Assembly (NCBI GenBank): GCA_963920705.1 | Contig: OY987237.1 | Coordinates: forward strand, 9,888,601-9,952,600 | DNA length: 64,000 nucleotides | Direction: 5' to 3' | Origin: Odiellus spinosus | Lineage: Eukaryota > Arthropoda > Arachnida > Opiliones > Phalangiidae | Shown here: in pieces, positions 11,601-24,061 of the stretch | How the letters are laid out: each line of letters starts with the position of its first letter | Numbering within the stretch: position 1 is the stretch's first letter | Notes under the pieces: generated by a model | What the model was told of the DNA's origin: nothing | The model's input: the letters and a program-made list of their open reading frames with translations, nothing else | Databases searched by the model: none | Position numbers and translations under genes: made by a program

Positions 11601-12609
11601 TTGGTTGTTTGACGCGAGATCGTTTTGACGAGGCCCGAATTGAGTTATGTTACGTATATACTTTAAAGGGAGAAGGAATTGACCTCAACTATTTTATATC
11701 GATTTAAATTGATAATTCGAAATCATTAATATAAAAGTTGACTAGCTGAGCTTTGTAATCCTAGTCAAGAACTCATTCAATAGTTGATATTCTCAAAGAC
11801 CTTGTGGGTGCGACATTTTGTTTAAATATTGCTAACTACGTCACGAAATCACGTGGCATAAAGGTTACACAGGGCAGTTATTTCCGTTTTCATAAAACGC
11901 TAGGGGTAAGAGGGCTCAGAAGTCGCTCTACTTTGAGAGCTGACACGGATATAGAAAAAATAAGCTCGGTGCTGACGAGCGCTATGAGGTTTACAACCTA
12001 TTACGTAGCTGATGACGTCGACGACAAAACATGACCTAAGTAATCTCCTCCTCTTTTATGATAGCAACTATTACACGAGAACGTGGGACTATTTTATTAG
12101 TTTCTGACATCATCCTCACATAATTTGTAGCCCTAATTAGTCTGATTTTGGGATGATAAATCGATAATCATTTACATGGTTTTATTTTTCACCGTTCCTT
12201 TAATTCTCTGCACGGCACAACAGGTTTTTGCACCATATACAATATACACATATAGCTGCCCAATAGCCATATCGTATATAAGTATTTTTTCCTTGGCAAT
12301 TTTTTCGCCATTACATTTTTATACCTTTTAAAGTTTCCATGGCTACTCATTCGCGAGTAATAAATAGACCGTTTTCGAGAAAAGGGGAAGGCGCGGTAAG
12401 ACCAGAGAGAGAGAGAGGTAGAGAAAGATTAGGACAAGGTAGAGTAACCCCGGTACTGCACCAAGGAGGATTAATAATGGAGACGAAACGAAGGGATTTT
12501 GATTTGGTTAAAAATAAATGTCGAAGTGCATGCTATAGAAGAGGTGTTGTTATTTGAGATATTTTATTGACTCTTCTAAGAATAAGACACGATTCTGTAG
12601 TGAAAAATT
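11601..12609. other. Non-coding stretch with GA-rich patch
   Basis: TTAAAGGGAGAAGG near 11664 resembles a MITE end, but no partner was found. A GA run lies near 12403-12426. The 72- and 76-codon frames here have no recognised motif. Confidence 0.4.
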
Positions 12610-12870
12610 GAGGAACTTGTCTCTGAATTGTACAAACAAACCTGATTATGCATATTCAATTGAAAGGAAAACCTTCAATTAATCGAATCTCGACAAAATT
12701 ATTATTTTCACACGCACAATACTACGTACAACAGCGCCAAAGGTAGAGAAGTCTTTTGATTAGTCGTATTCTCTCATTTTAATTAAATTACAAAATCTTT
12801 TATTTTCCGATACTTTTTGTCCAATTCAGAGTTGGTTCGCGAATGTTTTAATACGCGATAAAGTCTTATT
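12610..12870 (+). mobile_element. R6 MITE, copy with decayed ends
   Basis: Internal blocks CTGAATTGTACAAA, ACGTACAACAGCGC, CAAAGGTAGAGAAGTCTTTT and GATTAGTCG match the complete copy at 21203-21591 in order. The terminal TTAAAGGGAGG sequences are not recognisable. Confidence 0.65.
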
Positions 12871-12924
12871 TAGAAGTCTTAATAGAATAATCGATTAAAA
12901 CAATACTCGATTATCCTAAAAAAA

Positions 12925-13075
12925 TATATATTCAAAATTTTACACCTTTCTGTTGACGTTGTTAAGAAATGACAAAATATAAATATGAATATGAGAAAAA
13001 GGTGATTAACGAAATGTTTAAAATTAAACTTTCTGGAGTAAGTACTTTCACGAAAGAGACCTCGCGAATTCAAGT
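12925..13075 (+). mobile_element. R2 MITE, internal fragment
   Basis: TTCAAAATTTTACACC, GTTAAGAAATGACA and CTTTCTGGAGTAAGTACTTT followed by CACGAAAGAGACC align with the middle of the R2 copies at 6.9 kb and 41.0 kb. Both ends are absent. Confidence 0.6.
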
Positions 13076-14866
13076 GGCAAAACACTCGAGAAATAATTGA
13101 GGACTCTTTTAATAATCCCGCAAACTTAGTTATGAAGTAGTTATGTCGGTAATTGTTGGTTTTCCGAGAATATTTACTCGTTTTTTATCGATCTTTCCTA
13201 AAACTGAACTCAAATTTAATTTAGTTTTCGTCTGAAATCGGTGTCAGCATCTCTTTTATTCTACTTGTTTTAATCAAAAGTTTGCTCGTATTACAGCTCC
13301 AATATTAATCCTCTTTGCTCGTTCTTCCCCTAAGGATTATTTTAGTGAGAGATATGACGTATAAGGGAAGAAGGTAGGATTGCTCCTGGTTTTGTAATAG
13401 ACGAGGCTGCGGGCGGATCTAAAGAGGGATGGAATGAGAAGGGATGGTCGGAGGTGGAAGGGAACGTCTCGGTTTACACGAAGCTCTCAATTTGACGTTA
13501 TCCCGAAGCAGTCTAAAGACAGCGCGAGCGCTCGGGCCCTCTCTGCCCCACCATCCTCCTCTCCTTTTCGAAATTAGATTAGCCAAGCGAACATTATCAA
13601 AATTTGGTCCCTGAGAATATTTTATACCCCCTAAATTTCGATCCGTGTTGGCGAAACTTCCGCGAGATGAAGGGGTAAGGTTTGTTCCAAGAAGGATGCT
13701 GACTGCGGTTTCAAGAACCCACTATATCACCCGCAGTCATTCGAGGAAAATTTTAATACGGGCTTTAAGGATATCTGTTTCTGGAAATCTTATGATTTTT
13801 ACCGGTAGGAGCGCGACATTCCTTAAGATTTCTTATCGAACATAGTTGTTTTCTGTATCCATCATATTTATGGCATAATTCGCGACGAATATCCGAACTT
13901 TACATCCTCATGGTAGGATTATTACGAGATAATTTGGATAATGTAGGTTGTGTAATTCTGTACATTTTTGCAAAGGATTATTTATGTTGATGTATGAGAA
14001 GACTTTATCCTTAAGGCTTTCGCCTTTGACTTTGAGAATTATGGCTTTTAGTTTTGTTGCTTATAAATAACCATGGGGCTTTTATCTTTCTTTTGTCAAA
14101 CTATTTTTGTTCAAAACAAACATTTTGATAAGAGACGTCGATATGGAAGACAAGGCGTCTTTCTCATTGTCACAGACAGGAAACAGATAATTCTTGCATC
14201 CCAAACTCATCACTCTCCACGTTTTACAGTTATGGTTAGAGTAATTTACGGTGGCTCGGAAGTTATTCGTGTTTGTGGTCGTTAAGGACATTTTTCATGT
14301 CTGAATAACTTTGCCCTATCAATGGAAAGTCTAATGGTCAAGCGTTGGGGTTATTAATTAAATCAAATGCGAGTCATTTTGTGAATACCGGTAAATTATC
14401 GCGTAATTTACTAATTTCAAAAATTGCGGTAATTTTTATAATTCTTATCAAGGTTTGCATTTAGCCCTTTACATACTCGCCCGTTTGGAAGCGTGAATAT
14501 CGAACCGCACGCGACGCGACTCTCCGAAATGTCAGGCTTATGTAGGAGTCTTTTACTTATATACTTTTAAACTGATTCGTCCTTGATCGTAGCTATCGCC
14601 GCGTTGTTTTAAATAAATTGGGCTGTCTGTAGGTCCCTGTTGCGGCTTTTCAACAACGCGTCTTTACTTGTTACCTCTTGTAAGGTTTTGGATTTCGTTC
14701 CTCTTTTCACAGTCTTGTCTCGCGGATTGTAAACTAACGGGTATTAAGTTTAAAACCGAAGCCTAATTCCGTGTGACATACGAGATACTGATGTTGACTT
14801 GTTGTTTCGGGGACCCAACTTTAATTGGTCTCTTCTTTCATATTCGCAATTTGCGAAGTGTATGGT
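13076..14866. other. Non-coding stretch with a GC-richer patch
   Basis: About 13400-13570 is GC-richer and purine-biased, with AGCGCGAGCGCTCGGGCCC at about 13520. It could be an unmethylated regulatory island, but nothing specific supports a promoter. No gene is recognised. Confidence 0.35.
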
Positions 14867-15159
14867 ATCAAGAAGGATCAGATAAGGAGAGGAAAAGTGG
14901 GGCTGCGTTGAGTTAGAGAGAGAAGAGCCAACCTCCCACTCAGGTGGAAAGGGGGATAGGAAATTCTCGAGGTAAACTTGTCACGTGGTCGCTAGCTAGC
15001 GCGTCTCATAAAGGATTCGTTTTACCCACGTGACAACAATTTACCACGAAGCATCTCTACCCCCGTCTGTCCCCCGTTCTCCCAGAGTGGGAGTTTAGGC
15101 CGTCGCAGTAGGAGCCGCGCCGTTCCCACTTTTCCTCTCCTTATCTGATCCTTCTTGAT
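14867..15159. repeat. Long inverted repeat (293 bp), possible foldback element
   Basis: A 35-bp arm at 14867-14901 is perfectly complementary to 15125-15159; it begins ATCAAGAAGGATCAGATAAG. Inside, CTCCCACT pairs with AGTGGGAG, and TTGTCACGTGG (14979) pairs with CCACGTGACAA near 15027. A GCTAGCTAGC palindrome lies near the centre. The whole segment could fold as one long imperfect hairpin. I see no other copy in the window, so MITE, hairpin-RNA locus and local inverted duplication all remain possible. Confidence 0.85.
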
Positions 15160-15413
15160 GGTATTTGGGTTCTGTGGGATTGTAATGTTGCGGGTAAAGT
15201 TTGGAATTATAAGGGTCAATTAGTATATAAGGAGAATAGTCCACTTTAGCGTAAAAATAATTTCATCAGCATCAAAACGAAAATTTAAGAGATTATAATA
15301 TATTTTAAAGTTTTGATACATGTTCCTGATGCTAGTCGGAATGCGCTAAATCCAATAAGTTCAACATTCCGTCAAAAATTAAATTTCCATGTTTGAATAC
15401 ATTTATTTAAGAA

Positions 15414-15812
15414 CATGGTTGCCACAGGTCAGGGAAAACAGGGTAAAAAAGTCAGGGAATTTGAAAATTAACCAAAAACGTCAGGGAAAAGTCAGGGAAT
15501 TTTAAAATATTTTAAAAAGTCAGGGAAAAGTCAGGGAATTTAAAAATCTATCAAGAAGCCAGAAAATTACAATAATTATCTGCGGAAAAGATTTTAAGCT
15601 GACTGTGACAGTAGAACAAAAAATATGCGTGCAAAAGGTTTGGCGAACACAATTGCAAAATTTGTAGCGCTTTTTATGAAAAATATATCGGCCGAGGAAA
15701 ATACAGACAAATTAGAATTAGCTGAAACGGTTAGGGAAAATCGTTGGAAAAGGTCAGGGAAAAACCTGGAAAAGTCAGGGAATTAGAATCTAAAAAAACT
15801 GTGGCAACCCTG
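15414..15812 (+). mobile_element. R9 MITE with CAGGGTTGCCACAG ends
   Basis: The left end CATGGTTGCCACAGGTCAGG is the inverse of the right end CTGTGGCAACCCTG. Inside are repeated GTCAGGGAAAA and GTCAGGGAATTT segments at both ends. Elements with this look are familiar interspersed repeats in many animal genomes. At 399 bp with no transposase it is non-autonomous. No clear target duplication was seen. Confidence 0.8.
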
Positions 15813-16595
15813 AAGAAATTACAATTCAAAAACTGGTTATATTATTTCATCATAAATCTATTTCTAATGCGTATATTATGTAATGCCCTACATAACATTA
15901 ACCACGAGTATTCGCTGCACGATTGTTTAAAACTATTAAATTACTTATTGATTTCACTTTATGGCGACGCACGCCATAACATGATTTTAAACCCCAAAAA
16001 ACATTAACTTTCACGCCTCCGTGAGCTTCTACCGCGACACAGAAACTACATATAAAAGTGGAAGAAAAATGTTAAAATATTCATTTTAATACCGTCAGAA
16101 AAATCAGGGAACAAAAGCCCCAAGAACCCGAGCTTTTAAGGTTCCCGTTAAAAGCTTTCTTTGCGTATAATAGTCCATTTTATGTAAAGTGCTTACCATA
16201 CAGCAAACCTGTTTTTCTTTTTAGGACTTTCTTTATTAATCTTGAAGTATGTGTATACACCTTAAATAGTATAGGATAAAACTAACTAAAAAAATAATAA
16301 CAAAACCCATTAAAAACGCGTTTTCCATTCCCCTTATCCAACAACATTTTAGTTTAGGCTAAGTTTCTATTATACAGTAACCGTTATGGTAAACTATAAC
16401 TATAGGAGATTATTGGAAATAATCAGGCTCTCTCTATATACAGATTAATCCGTTTTGCAGCGTCGCGTCATTATTACCGCGGGTTGCTCCAGACTGAACC
16501 TAATCGGTTTAACGCGTGACGTTCTATATTTACGTTGCTTAACTCGTGAATTCTAAACACCTCGTACTACGCAACGCTTCTTAATGGGCTAATCT
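15813..16595. other. Non-coding stretch, nothing recognised
   Basis: A lone GTCAGAAAAATCAGGGAAC near 16095 echoes the R9 interior. Nothing else is recognised. Confidence 0.4.
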
Positions 16596-16765
16596 GTAGA
16601 GCCCATCTGACGTTAGGTTACTTTTCATTTCAATGGGCTGCGTAGAATAACGATAGAAATTGGCTTACCCAATGACGAAAAATCTTATAATTTGGACAAA
16701 AATCTTCCAATTTGTGAAATTTCAACAGCATTTCAGCAATAAGACACTCATTTTATTTAAACCGC
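16596..16765 (+). repeat. R8 diverged repeat, copy 2
   Basis: This aligns in blocks with 11455-11600 (GCCCATC, GAAATTGGCTTACCCAATGA, TTTGGACAAAAATC, CCAATTTGTG). Identity is moderate and the ends are undefined. Confidence 0.45.
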
Positions 16766-16851
16766 TAAAAGCTTTATTAACGTTAATAAGGATTCTAAAT
16801 TAAGAAAATGAAATATATTGGCACATTTTTATTCAAGCTTAGTTGGGAACG

Positions 16852-16964
16852 AGGGGCTGACACTAGCGAACTCAGGCGTACAAAGTTTTAGAACTGTTTG
16901 CACCATCAAAGCTGAACTCAGTGAACCCCGGTGTACAGCGAATTCAAGAGTGTCGGAGCCCTCG
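16852..16964 (-). mobile_element. R3 MITE
   Basis: This starts AGGGGCTGACAC and ends GTGTCGGAGCCCTCG. The interior has GCGAACTCAGGCGTACAAAG and GGTGTACAGCGAATTCAAGA, matching 20077-20238 but shorter in the middle. Confidence 0.75.
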
Positions 16965-18997
16965 GTTGGGAAGCAGACTCCTACAGTAGGAAAGTGAACA
17001 ATCCAGTGTTTTCTTCTTCATATTATCTTTAAAATAACTTTTGTTAAATAATATTACGGAAGAAATTTAAATTAAGTATTACCCTTTAGGAAAATTTCTA
17101 TAAAATATTTTGTGGCAGCCTAGCAAAAGTTTAGAGCGGTAACATTCTGTTGATATTAACGCCGCACTTTGCAGCACGCAGCCAGAGATGTATTGGCAAA
17201 CGTTAGTTCCGGTAGTCTTACTTCCGTCAGATTAGAACTTCAATTTCGAGGAATTGGTGCGTCATTTGCTTCTTGGGAAATGGGAATGGGATAGGATTTT
17301 ACCTTAAAATGCTGAACTCGTTCCAGTCTTTGAAAATGACCGGGTTTATATGGAAGGGAAGCTAAAGAAAAATATATACAGAGAAGACATTTAGAGGGTT
17401 TTTTATAGCTTGGGTCTAAGTGATCACGTAAAAACAGTTTTCGGTTTTTATTCGAATGCGACAATGTATATTTCTGTATACAGGGTAAAGTTTTTCGACC
17501 TAAAGAGCACTACAAATATTGACTTGGATAGCTATTTTAGTGTACAAGGATATGGTTATGAACAAAACAATAATAATGTATAGTGTTAGGATCTATGTTT
17601 TAAGAGGGAACGAATCGAAAATGAGTAAATAACCATTGGTGTTAAAGCGGATTTATTACCAATGTTTATAAACCTCATTGAGAAGAAAGTATATTGCCCC
17701 TTGCTCAAGATTATTGAGTTGACAATGGAGATCATTATCTTTAAAAATAATTTTTCTGGGCAGAATTATTTTTAGTCATTTCAGTTATTCATTTCTCAAA
17801 ATATTTTCCAACAATGATTCTTGTAATCGTAATTGGGTGCATTATCTATAAAATTATTAAATTAACCAAGGATTATACAACTTTGACGGGAAATGACGTA
17901 ATGCCCCTCCTGAAAATGAACTGAGACACTTCAGTTGTCTCCTAAATGAGGGTTTGAAAACGATAATTTAAATTTTATCAGAGATTCATTTCCCGTCGAA
18001 GTTTTCCGTTGGTTTCGATTAAATTGTATGAGGAATTTAAGATTAAGGGTGGGCTATAGTCATTATAAACTTATCATAGGTTGTCCAAGTAAATATCTAT
18101 AAAATAAATATATAAATACCATAGAGATCAGCATGAGGACTTGTTTCTATATATTGACGTGTGAGTTTGTCAGATGCTCGACCATTTCAGTTGAGGCGTA
18201 AAACTTTGGTTTCCTTCTTTTTCCTTTTCTTTGGACAGTTATAGGATCTGACAAGGTTTCGCACTTGTGTCTTCGCTGCGAATAGATACCCCTATATAAA
18301 ACAGTACAGGGTGTAAAATCGATACAACTCGATATCAATAAGATTCGGGTTAATTGTTCCACCGATTACAAGATTATTTTTGCTCACATTTAGTTATTTT
18401 ACCATCTTTCGCTTTTGGAGATCCACTAACTGCGAACAAACGCAGTATAGGCTGTTTCCAATTTTGGGTCAGCAATGATCTGGCAAATATCACCATCAGT
18501 AATCTACAGAGCCGATCATAAGTTGGACTTTGAAATGTAGAGCCTTCTAATATGATTTAGCCAAGGTATCCATTTATTTGGATTAATTAAGGATTGAGAT
18601 CCGAGGGAGATTTGAAAACATCCCCTCTAGTTCAAGGCCAAAAAAATGTAAATTTACAACAAAATTACCGCCAGCAACAGCCTCAATACAGTGGGAAAAG
18701 AGGGTATGTTCACAAGGTGTTGACTTTATCCACCCCGTTAATTTTGACTCGTGTAAATTCGTCGGATTGGTGCTAATAAAGAATGTAGAGGGAATATTTT
18801 AGAAGCTACTGCTCTTTTCCCAACCCGAAAAAACTCCACCAGGATCTAGCTATAAAATAACTCCTAAATGTCGTATACGATATTTGACGTATACACCCTG
18901 TATAGTGAAAAGCTGAAAGGGCTTGTTTTCACGGCTAAATGAGAGCGGGGATAGATGTTGTCCAGGTTAGCCAATGCTCGTCTCCATTTGTCAAGAC
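16965..18997. other. Non-coding stretch, nothing recognised
   Basis: TATACAGGGT and ACACCCTGTATA motifs at about 17477 and 18892 look like transposon ends, but no bodies could be assigned. Frames are at most about 89 codons with no motif. Confidence 0.4.
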
Positions 18998-19014
18998 GGG
19001 GTGGGGGGGGGGGG
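18998..19014 (+). repeat. Poly-G tract
   Basis: Four G, one T, then twelve G. It is a mononucleotide run that could form a quadruplex-like structure. Confidence 0.85.
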
Positions 19015-20076
19015 ATCTTCTTTATCGCCAAACTCTTCTTCTGTGCCGGAAAAGAATAAGAAAATATGGTGTAGAGGAAGTCTAAGGGATATAAGGGTTT
19101 TGCTTCTGCGTTGTTTCGCGCGGAATCACCCAAAAGATGAACAAGTTTGTCTTTCTTCCTTTAGCCTTAACCAGGAGAGAAATACGCTTCTATATCCAAA
19201 AACATTCGCGGCGCGGCTAAAAGGGAGTTTAGCCCTAAATAGAAATGACCAACATCTGCCGGCGACTATCAAAACTAGTTATACGATCGTACATTCCCTC
19301 CAGATTTAGGCGAGAGAGAAAAACGTTTCACGTATACACGGTTAAATGTAAACCTTAGCTGTACAAGTGATATGTTTGATTAATTTCAAACGTGATACTC
19401 TGAACATTAACAGTATATGCCATTCCTTTAGAAACTGATATTAGTGTCTTTTTCTAAAGTATAGGAAAAATAAATCTGTAACTCGGCTCGCTGGAACTTA
19501 TGGCGGGTTTCCTTTCTAAGCCTAATCTTATTTGAATAATACCAGGCCCATTTGTGTGATCAAACATTATCAACGTTCTTTTTCTCAGTCTCTCTCGAAG
19601 CCTCCCCAACTTTTCTCCAACCTCCTTCGCGAATATCCTAGCATTTACTTTTCTATTCTTTCAACAGTGTTCAAAAACTGTTTTAAACCGCCACTTTTTT
19701 ACCCGTGAGGTTTATTATAGTGTATTAATCCGCCTCGGTTTTCGATGTACTACAAACGTCTTTTGAAACCAAGTTTACCTTTTTCGTCTTTCGTTAATGG
19801 TGGTATCAAAAAAGTAAAAGGGCTAGAAAAGGAAGTTTTATAGTCCAGTCAACTTGTTTGAGACAATGAAGCTTTCTTGAGGGAATGAGAACAGAATGGT
19901 GAAGGTGGTTTTATATCGAGAGTTTTCATGCTCTTAAGAAACAAAGTTTTAATAAATCTTTAAATTGTACGGGAAATAATAACCCTATAATTAAGTCTCT
20001 AAATTGGCTTAATGGACCAGGAATGTAAATGGCTACCAGAGCGCGAAATTTCGCTTTAGAGGCGTCTTTATCCCGA
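19015..20076. other. Non-coding stretch, nothing recognised
   Basis: A 111-codon plus-strand frame (18974-19309) crosses the G run and shows no family signature. No repeat is assigned. Confidence 0.4.
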
Positions 20077-20238
20077 AGGGGCAGACACTCGCGAACTCAG
20101 GTGTACAAAATGTTTGAACTCTTTGAATCTCAAAGTTGAACTCAAGAGTTCATAAGAGTTCGAACTCAATGCACTGTGAAAGCTGAACTTAGTGAACTCA
20201 GGTGTACAGCGAATTCAAGACTTGATTGTCTGACCCCT
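20077..20238 (-). mobile_element. R3 MITE, longest copy
   Basis: The ends are AGGGGCAGACAC and TGTCTGACCCCT. The interior contains GAACTCAAGAGTTCATAAGA, AACTCAATGCACTGTGAAAG and GGTGTACAGCGAATTCAAGA. Its reverse complement aligns with 35804-35868, the fragment from which the 5-kb satellite starts. Confidence 0.8.
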
Positions 20239-21023
20239 CGCTTTATCCCAATTTTCTGAGGGCGGCCGTTTTAAGATTTACTGAAATTTTAAACCCGCGA
20301 AAATGATTCCCCCGCTCAATAGTGGACTGGGATTTACCAGGATTATCCCCAACTTACGCCATACTGGTCTCTCTTTTACTAATCGTTTCTCCGTGGCGAT
20401 CTTAACGCAGTCATAAAATTGAAGAATCTATTTCGTTTTATACCATGTAAACACACCCTTGAATATCAAAATCTATATTAGATTTCAGCACAGTACAAAG
20501 CTAGTAAAGGCTTTTTTATCTTAACACACGCTAACCCTATTTATAATCAGGCGTAGCTATGCTTTCCCTGAAAAGTCAAAGTGATTCTTTCTGAGGAGAG
20601 GCCATCCAACTCCTACATTGGATGCTTTGACTCGAATAGACGGAATAGGTACAACCAAAATAGGCCACCGATCCCAATTTTCGTAAGTTTCCTTCTACTT
20701 CCACCTCCATCTTTTCTCGGCTTTTGGGCCATTAGGCCGAGGAGGCGTATAAAGCTTAATCAGAAGAAAGACCCCTGGTGCCAACAAATGCCATTTTCGT
20801 TGTGTTTTTTCAATCGTGTCTCGGCTAGATGCTTTGGCGATTTCTACGCGGCCCAGTGAGAAAACAAAATAAGGTTTGTTTTGTCCCGCATTAGAGACGC
20901 TTAATTGTTGGACATAACCGTTTGTCTATGTTACAGTCTATAGTCTCTATTTCCCTTTTTTTTTTAAATGATCTAAACGAGATATTGGTAAGATCGTCTT
21001 CACCTTAGATGTAATTGTTTCTC
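20239..21023. other. Non-coding stretch, nothing recognised
   Basis: A 92-codon frame at 20581-20859 has no recognisable motif. No repeat is assigned. Confidence 0.4.
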
Positions 21024-21206
21024 TTAAAGGGGCAGTACCACCAAAGACTATAGTCCCTCCTGATGGACTAAAAGCGGAAGCTTTCTCAGGGATGCGCGCG
21101 AAGCAAATTGGGAAGTCGTTTTTGGCAACACAACTGGGCATTTTGTGGGGTGACCATTGATCCTCGACGTTTCCTATAAAATAATCATGTGTTACTAACC
21201 CTTTAA
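21024..21206 (+). mobile_element. R10 MITE with TTAA ends
   Basis: The left end TTAAAGGGGCAGTACCACC is matched by the inverted right end, which read on the other strand is TTAAAGGGTTAGTAACAC. The element is 183 bp and abuts the R6 element, sharing the TTAA at 21203-21206. The same terminal type occurs at 42474 and 42896. Confidence 0.6.
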
Positions 21207-21591
21207 AGGCGGGATAAGAGGAAAATTAAGTGTATTTTGGCGTAGTAAAGCATTCAAGAAGTGTATCGGAATTGTACAAAAAATTGGAAATCTGATTTTT
21301 GCAAATGGAGAGCACATCCGACTAATCAAAAGACGGATAATAAAATCCCTGCGACGCTCTAAATCTCATTCTTCATTATTTCCGCTCTCACATTCGTGCG
21401 TACAACAGCGCGAGTCGCGGTTATTTTACGAAGCCAAAGGTTGGAAGTCTTTTGAATAGTCGGAGGTTCTATTTAATTTGAATTGAATGGCCAAATCTGA
21501 ATCATTTTAATTTTTTTGTACAATTCAGAGACATTGCCCGAATGGTTTATATTACTATTACTTAATTTTTTCCCCTTTATCCTCCCTTTAA
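21203..21591 (+). mobile_element. R6 MITE, complete, TTAA on both sides
   Basis: The left end TTAAAGGCGGGATAAGAGGA is the inverse of the right end TTTATCCTCCCTTTAA. Arms continue inward: GAATTGTACAAAAAATTGG near the left is mirrored by TTTTTTTGTACAATTC near the right, and CCGACTAATCAAAAGACGG is mirrored by GTCTTTTGAATAGTCGG. It is a long imperfect foldback of 389 bp with no coding capacity. Confidence 0.8.
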
Positions 21592-22223
21592 TAAAGACTT
21601 CATATATAGTTGGCTGGCTGGAACGTGTCTTTAAACATTTCTGAGAACACCCAGTACATGTCTTTTAGTTTAATTCTTCTAAGAAACACATTCGTAACCC
21701 TGGAAATGTAGCGTCAAGTTCTCATCAGGGGTTCTAGCGGAGTTTTTGGAAACGAGTTTATCTCGAATTCGTACCTCCCTCTTTATTTATACCTCCGTCG
21801 CCTTAAGAATGATTGTCTTTCATTTTTCCATGCTAATTAGTGGCATATGATTAGAGGGGGTCGACGGTAACATATTCTAAAATTTTGTTATGTATCGTTG
21901 CGCAGCTGCATGCGGAGGAGAGTCGCGATTTAACATAATTGCCAGTCATACTTCATTCGATAACGAGACTGTTGCGCGACACCTTAACTTTATAATTAAG
22001 CGAGCGGTGTAGCAGTGTCTTAAAACAAACCAGAAGGTGGAGGAATGTCGCCAAAGCGTCACCCCCTTTTTGAATATTTATAATTAAATATTTTTATCTG
22101 GCGTTTTTAAGGGACCGTTCCTTAAGGTTGGGTTTCTATTAAGCGGCTTCGGAATTGCAAATATGACGGGTTTAATTTCATTGTTGTTTTTACGAATGAA
22201 TCTAATATATCCTTTAGAATGTG
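21592..22223. other. Non-coding stretch, nothing recognised
   Basis: No gene or repeat is recognised. Confidence 0.45.
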
Positions 22224-22646
22224 TTAAATGGAGAATACAAGCGAACAAATGATTTTCATCGTTTAAATAGCCCTAATCCCCAATATAGAATCTTACAAAT
22301 AATAAACTAAAAATAAGATTAAATTTTACCCGAAAAATAGGCTTAGCTGGATACATGGAGATCTTGAATTTCTTCAAATTGACGGGTTAGTGACCAATGA
22401 GGAAAGGGCAGTCGTTAAGGCTAGATATCTATGAAACTTCTAGTAACATTCGATTGGTGGCTGACCCATAATAGTGGAGAAATTCAGAATATATCCATGA
22501 ATCCAGCTAAGCCTATTTTCCGGGTAAGTTTTAAATTTATTTTTAATTTAATATTTGTTTGTAAAGTTTTTACTAGTGCATTAGACCTATTTAAACGATA
22601 AGTAATCGATAAAATGACTCGTTGCTAAGTTGTATTCTCCCTTTAC
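22224..22646 (+). mobile_element. R1 MITE, nearly complete
   Basis: This begins TTAAATGGAGAATACAAGCG and ends TGTATTCTCCCTTTAC, a mutated pair of R1 ends. Mirrored arms carry AAAATAGGCTTAGCTGGAT on the left and ATCCAGCTAAGCCTATTTTC on the right. The centre between the arms differs from that of the 58.6-kb copy. Confidence 0.85.
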
Positions 22647-23477
22647 AAAAAATAATCCGCCGCAAAAAAATATAAAATTATTTTATTGGCGGAACAATTT
22701 TGTTTTTGCTGCGAAAATAGCTCGGTGAAAATTAATCTTTATTAATTAATAACTAATCTTTCTTAATTAATTTTTATACTGCTTTATCAGAGTAGAAGTT
22801 AGAATACGTTAAACTGGGGCGCGATCTGATCTCATGTTGCACATAATCAATATGAGGCACAATAATCAAATAAGGAAAACAATTATTAGCGTACCTTCCG
22901 CAGATAATTGATTATTTTTAAATATGATTTAAAAGCCTAATTAAATCGGATTGAATAACCCGTCATTTGGACTAATCATCACAAACTTACGTGATCCATA
23001 AAGTTTCACCATCATTTTACCATAATATTTATTCGCCCTTCAGAAAAGGAGCTAAACTTTTACCTCGACGTCACTTTCAAGGGGAAAAGGCTCAGGGGTC
23101 CTACTTTAATTACCTTTTTGTTTATTTAAAACAAAAAAAAAAGTAAAACCTCAAGTAGTGCCGAAATTTAAGGCTCTTGTGTTTACATTAGGTTTTCGTG
23201 TCAGCTAAACTGTGTATACATGCAACCTATCTCGAACTAGAGCGCGTGATGCGCGTAGATTGAGACTATACACTCCCGATAGCGTGAGGCGTAAATTCTT
23301 AATGGGAAATCAACCTTTAGGTCTTGTTCGCGCGGACAAACCCCATTAGGTCTCCCTAGCAACGTTTTCATTCTCAAAACACAGAAAGGAAGGATAAAAA
23401 GAGTGTTTTGAATGCGGCAAAATTCACTACCTTCTTCAATTTTTACATTTGCTGCCGAAGAGACAATTACTTTAAAG
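22647..23477. other. Non-coding stretch, nothing recognised
   Basis: No gene is recognised. An 85-codon minus-strand frame at 23237-23494 lacks any motif. Confidence 0.4.
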
Positions 23478-23479
23478 GG

Positions 23480-23620
23480 AAACTTGGAGCTCAAACTGGA
23501 TCAGCTTTTTAATTTATTTTCGGAATCATGGCGCAAAAGAACGTATTCGAGAATTTTTCGTTATTTTGAGGCACGTTTTTGTTGTTTTAATTAATTTCTG
23601 AAGTTTGATACAAGCTAATT
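23480..23620 (+). mobile_element. R7 element, left part
   Basis: TTTAAAGGGAAACTTGGAGC is followed by GATCAGCTTTTTAATTTATT, CGTATTCGAGAATTTTTCG and TTTAATTAATTTCTGAAGTT. The same blocks occur in order in the reverse copy at 59805-60035. The right end is not identified. Confidence 0.7.
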
Positions 23621-24061
23621 AGCGTAAGAACCCCAGTTGATATTCTGGATGTAATTTTGTTAATACATTTGAGATTTAAAGGTATATATAGTTAATTTTT
23701 GTGATATTCATGATTGCATATTTATCCGTAATTGCCACATTATATCCATTCTATTTCTTGACTATAACGTACAGCGAACGCGGATACATGGTTTTGCGGG
23801 CTCTAAATCACGACCACGAAGTCGATTCCCTAGAAGCTATTCTCGCGTCATAAACGTTTCATCATCCTGTCTAGACGGAACTTCGATCTCCGGATATGAC
23901 GTCGTTCTATAGTAATATAACTTATAATTTCTACCTGCTCTTCGCGAGTTAAAACTATTTACACATGCGCATTGCATACTTAACGTAATAGGTATTTCCA
24001 CATAACATGGTGGCACTATACTATCATCTAGGCATAATCCGATAGCTATTAGAAAGAAGGC
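23621..24061. other. Non-coding stretch, nothing recognised
   Basis: No gene or repeat is recognised. Confidence 0.45.
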
